Shown piece after piece: positions 61,860 to 64,000 of a DNA stretch of 64,000 nt. Both the position numbers and the translations under genes were made by a program. This DNA comes from Zygosaccharomyces rouxii (taxonomy: Eukaryota > Ascomycota > Saccharomycetes > Saccharomycetales > Saccharomycetaceae). Position 1 is the first letter of the stretch. Each line of letters opens with the position of its first letter. The notes beneath the pieces were generated by a model. The model was not told the origin of the DNA. It saw nothing but the letters and a program-made list of their open reading frames with translations, and made no database searches. The stretch spans positions 310,001-374,000 of the forward strand of contig NC_012990.1 in the NCBI RefSeq assembly GCF_000026365.1, read 5' to 3'.

Positions 61860-62681
61860 TCTCTCTTAGCAATAGCAAATCTAGGGTAGTTAATCAGGAT
61901 GGTGATTGATGATGATGATGATATTGATGACACCGATGACAATAAACGATGATTTGTGTTTTAAATGTGTCAACCAGAAGAAACTTTTGACAATTTAGAT
62001 TGGTTTTTGCTTAAAGTCCTTTTCCCTATATTGGCTTTAATCTGGAAAGACCGAGATACAAATTAAACTGATACAAGGGAAAAATACGAATTCCTCTTTT
62101 CTGCACCAGCTTACTCTTTAACGCCAGTTACCGACCGATTTACTATGTAAATCAACCCTAAACTTTTTAGCAATTCGTACTAGTAACACTCATCGCCTGT
62201 TTGAAGCGCTATGTATGTTTAGGTCGTAGAACTCATCTTTAAGAGAGGAAATAAAGATACCACAACACCTTTAAGATTTCCCGACTAACTAAACAGTGTT
62301 TAAGTGCCAATACATCCCGTATTAATTTCTTAATCAGATTCAAGAAGGGTATGGTACGACTTTTCTAATCTGGCTTTTTCTGACTGAAAAGATGTGATTA
62401 GAAGTGGCTACGAAATTCTGAGAAAAGGACTCACATAGTGGAAGAGACTACAAACTTCGGTGGAGAGAAATTTCTAGGTCAACTATTGATAAGATTCACT
62501 GAGTTCCTATTCTTTCCATTATGATCAACAAACTCCCTCGTATAGTGCGATAAATACTAGAAGCCGCTAACGTCGCGATCAGTGGCAAAAAAAAGTTTAA
62601 AAATCGAAGAATACCTCTTCAACGTATGATGACTTTCTCATACGCAACAAACGGTGTGGATATAAGAGCATTATATTGAAT
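61860..62681. other. Divergent NTH/YRB1 promoter region
   Basis: About 820 bp. A GATGAT run lies just upstream of NTH (61902-61923). AACCCTAA at about 62153-62160 is a single Tbf1-type core. I saw no CCCCT/AGGGG stress element, which one might expect for a stress-induced trehalase. No gene is recognised. Confidence 0.45.
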
Positions 62682-63308
62682 ATGTCTGACGATAAGAGTA
62701 CTACGAAGCCTGTTGAAGAAAAGAAGCCAGAGACTGAATCTGGTCCTAAGCCACCAACTTCTGCCGTTTTCTCTATGTTCGGTGGTAAGAAAGAAAACAA
62801 ACCAAGTGGTGAAGAAGAATCGAAGAAAGAGGAGAACGAAGAAAAGAAGCCTAAGGAAGATGACGATGAATCTCCAGAATCTCCAGATGTCCATTTCGAA
62901 CCAATTGTTCATCTAGAGAAAGTTGATGTGAAAACTTTGGAAGAAGACGAAGAAGTTCTTTACAAGGTTAGAGCTAAGTTATTTAGATTTGATGGTGAAG
63001 CTAAAGAATGGAAAGAAAGAGGTACCGGTGACTGTAAATTTTTGAAGAACAAGAGCACTGGTAAAGTTAGAATTTTGATGAGAAGAGATAAAACATTAAA
63101 GGTTTGCGCCAACCACATCGTGGCACCAGAATACGTTTTGAAGCCAAATGTTGGCTCTGACAGATCATGGGTTTACGCATGTACCGCTGATGTTGCAGAA
63201 GGTGAAACACAGGCATTGACTTTTGCCATTAGATTTGGTAGTAAGGAAAACGCTGACAAATTCAAGGAAGAGTTTGAACAAGCACAGAAGTTGAACAAGA
63301 AAAACTGA
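62682..63308 (+). CDS. YRB1: Ran-binding protein 1 (Yrb1)
   Basis: The 208-aa protein has a Lys/Glu-rich N-terminus (1-70) and a RanBD1 domain (about 70-205), with the conserved [20 protein letters not shown] entry, the RAKLFRFD strand and the [11 protein letters not shown] and [14 protein letters not shown] core. It stimulates RanGAP-dependent GTP hydrolysis on Gsp1 and dissociates export complexes, closing the nuclear transport cycle. The ATG at 62682 gives an MSDDKST start; upstream in-frame codons are not ATG. S. cerevisiae Yrb1 (201 aa) is likewise next to NTH1 on the right side of CEN4. Confidence 0.95.
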   Translation: MSDDKSTTKPVEEKKPETESGPKPPTSAVFSMFGGKKENKPSGEEESKKEENEEKKPKEDDDESPESPDVHFEPIVHLEKVDVKTLEEDEEVLYKVRAKLFRFDGEAKEWKERGTGDCKFLKNKSTGKVRILMRRDKTLKVCANHIVAPEYVLKPNVGSDRSWVYACTADVAEGETQALTFAIRFGSKENADKFKEEFEQAQKLNKKN

Positions 63309-63410
63309 AATAATTTTTAGCATGGAGGAAAAGGACCGTGGTTATTATATGAAACCGCTCTTGTGTGTCAACCCTTTTTTTTTTTTTTACCATTATTTGC
63401 AATTAACTAT

Positions 63411-63481
63411 AAAATATAAATATTTAGTAAAACTTCGAGAAACAATAAAATATAAATATTTAGTAAACTTCGAAAAACAAC
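63411..63481 (+). repeat. Tandem 36-bp repeat containing ARS-core matches
   Basis: Two copies (63411-63446 and 63447-63481) of a 35-36-bp unit beginning AAAATATAAATATTTAGTAA and containing ACTTCGA. Each copy contains AAAATATAAAT, a perfect reverse match to the 11-bp S. cerevisiae ARS consensus WTTTAYRTTTW. The repeat sits in the 340-bp convergent gap between YRB1 and RER2, a typical place for a replication origin. A T14 run (63375-63388) lies just before it. Origin function is inferred. Confidence 0.6.
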
Positions 63482-63650
63482 AAAATAATTATCGTTGTTA
63501 TTTGTCTAATATCAATATCCATGAGATTTTGGTTTCGTGGTTATTTGATCATGCATCAATTTCTTTACCGTCTATATATGGTGTGCGTATTGTCCAGCAA
63601 ACAAGAAAACCCTGTTCGTAATAATGGGTAACAACAACTAATAATACACT

Positions 63651-64000
63651 TCAAAGATTTTTCTTATCCTCTGGTAAAGTTTCCATTAGTTCATCATTAT
63701 CTTCAACTTCATCCTCTAATTCATGCTTGACAGAAAAAGATTTCCGGAATGCAAATTTTAATAAAATCCATGCCATGTTTAGTGGACCAAATTCAGGCCA
63801 CAAACGATCAATTAATTCAATGACAACACCTTTATTGCTTGCTTGCCACAACATAAAATCACTTAGCCTTGAAACACCACTAGTCCTTACCAATAAATCC
63901 AATGGTGGCGAATCGCCAGTATAAAGATGTTTTTCTAAACAAATTTCATTAATACTGTCAATGGGAACATCCTCTGATATAAGCTCCTTTACTGAATGGA
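63651..64000 (-). CDS. RER2: cis-Prenyltransferase (dehydrodolichyl diphosphate synthase), C-terminal part
   Basis: The frame is open from the stop at 63651-63653 to the window edge, about 116 codons. It carries the C-terminal UPP-synthase signature [19 protein letters not shown], including the RTSG diphosphate-binding residues, and the family-typical [16 protein letters not shown]. Rer2 makes the long polyprenyl chain of dolichol for protein glycosylation at the ER. The acidic tail (about the last 25 residues) and the location match RER2, which follows NTH2 on the right side of CEN2 in S. cerevisiae; the sporulation paralogue Srt1 is less likely. The 5' part is outside the window. Confidence 0.92.
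   Translation of the reverse strand, partial: HSVKELISEDVPIDSINEICLEKHLYTGDSPPLDLLVRTSGVSRLSDFMLWQASNKGVVIELIDRLWPEFGPLNMAWILLKFAFRKSFSVKHELEDEVEDNDELMETLPEDKKNL

Noticed and set aside
63322..63621. 99-codon frame after YRB1
   Set aside because: Its body is the tandem 36-bp AT-rich repeat and a T14 run; no sign of a real protein.

Overview
The window is nuclear DNA from a budding yeast of the Saccharomycetaceae. Genes are compact, none of those recognised needs an intron, CTG reads as leucine at conserved positions (for example after the Walker A of RPT2), and most proteins closely resemble Saccharomyces cerevisiae proteins. Gene order points to a lineage that did not undergo the whole-genome duplication (WGD). 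Genes that S. cerevisiae keeps on two separate duplicated tracks lie here interleaved on one track with single SCO, GAL1, NTH and histone H2A/H2B loci. A Zygosaccharomyces/Torulaspora-type yeast fits best, but the species cannot be fixed from this sequence alone.

Layout. 1-18 kb: ETR1 (3' end), CSG2, OLA1, SCO, CHS2, a PYD3-type beta-ureidopropionase (absent from S. cerevisiae), CHS3, POA1 and a FUR4-type uracil permease. 18-29.5 kb: the SNQ2 multidrug ABC transporter, then the galactose cluster GAL1 <- -> GAL10 -> GAL7 with recognisable Gal4 sites (two between GAL1 and GAL10, three upstream of GAL7), a Mig1-type site and a Pdr1/Pdr3 element upstream of SNQ2. 29.5-31.5 kb: a gene-poor stretch with a possible 50-aa membrane peptide and a tRNA-Ser(AGA); by comparison with S. 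cerevisiae this is a rearrangement breakpoint. 31.5-53 kb: RPT2, PTC1, MED2, a probable LDB7/RSC14, ATP16, MCD1, UTP20, NHP10, RMD1, the divergent H2A/H2B pair and ECM15. 53-59.4 kb: a poorly conserved, repeat-rich pericentromeric interval with a large broken reading frame of unknown function and a point centromere (CDEI-like, AT-rich CDEII, CDEIII) at about 59077-59245. 59.4-64 kb: neutral trehalase NTH, YRB1 and the 3' end of RER2.

How the genes fit together. The GAL genes form a co-regulated Leloir-pathway cluster (galactokinase, epimerase-mutarotase, uridylyltransferase). With no separate GAL3 gene nearby and an intact kinase motif, GAL1 may both catalyse and sense. CHS2 and CHS3 put the septum and lateral-wall/bud-scar chitin synthases about 2.3 kb apart. 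Housekeeping genes carry the expected promoter elements: PACE before RPT2, an MCB cluster before MCD1, PAC/RRPE before UTP20 and OLA1, and Spt10-type elements between the histones.

Most noteworthy: the centromere; the disrupted gene beside it (a frameshift at an 11-base homopolymer plus two in-frame stops before a hydrophobic tail); the tRNA-marked breakpoint between GAL7 and RPT2; and a cluster of four Tbf1-type CCCTAA sites upstream of CHS3. I see no CRISPR, no prokaryotic mobile element, no clear transposon or LTR, and no virus-derived sequence. No clearly undescribed multi-gene system is evident; the broken pericentromeric gene is the best candidate for something new.
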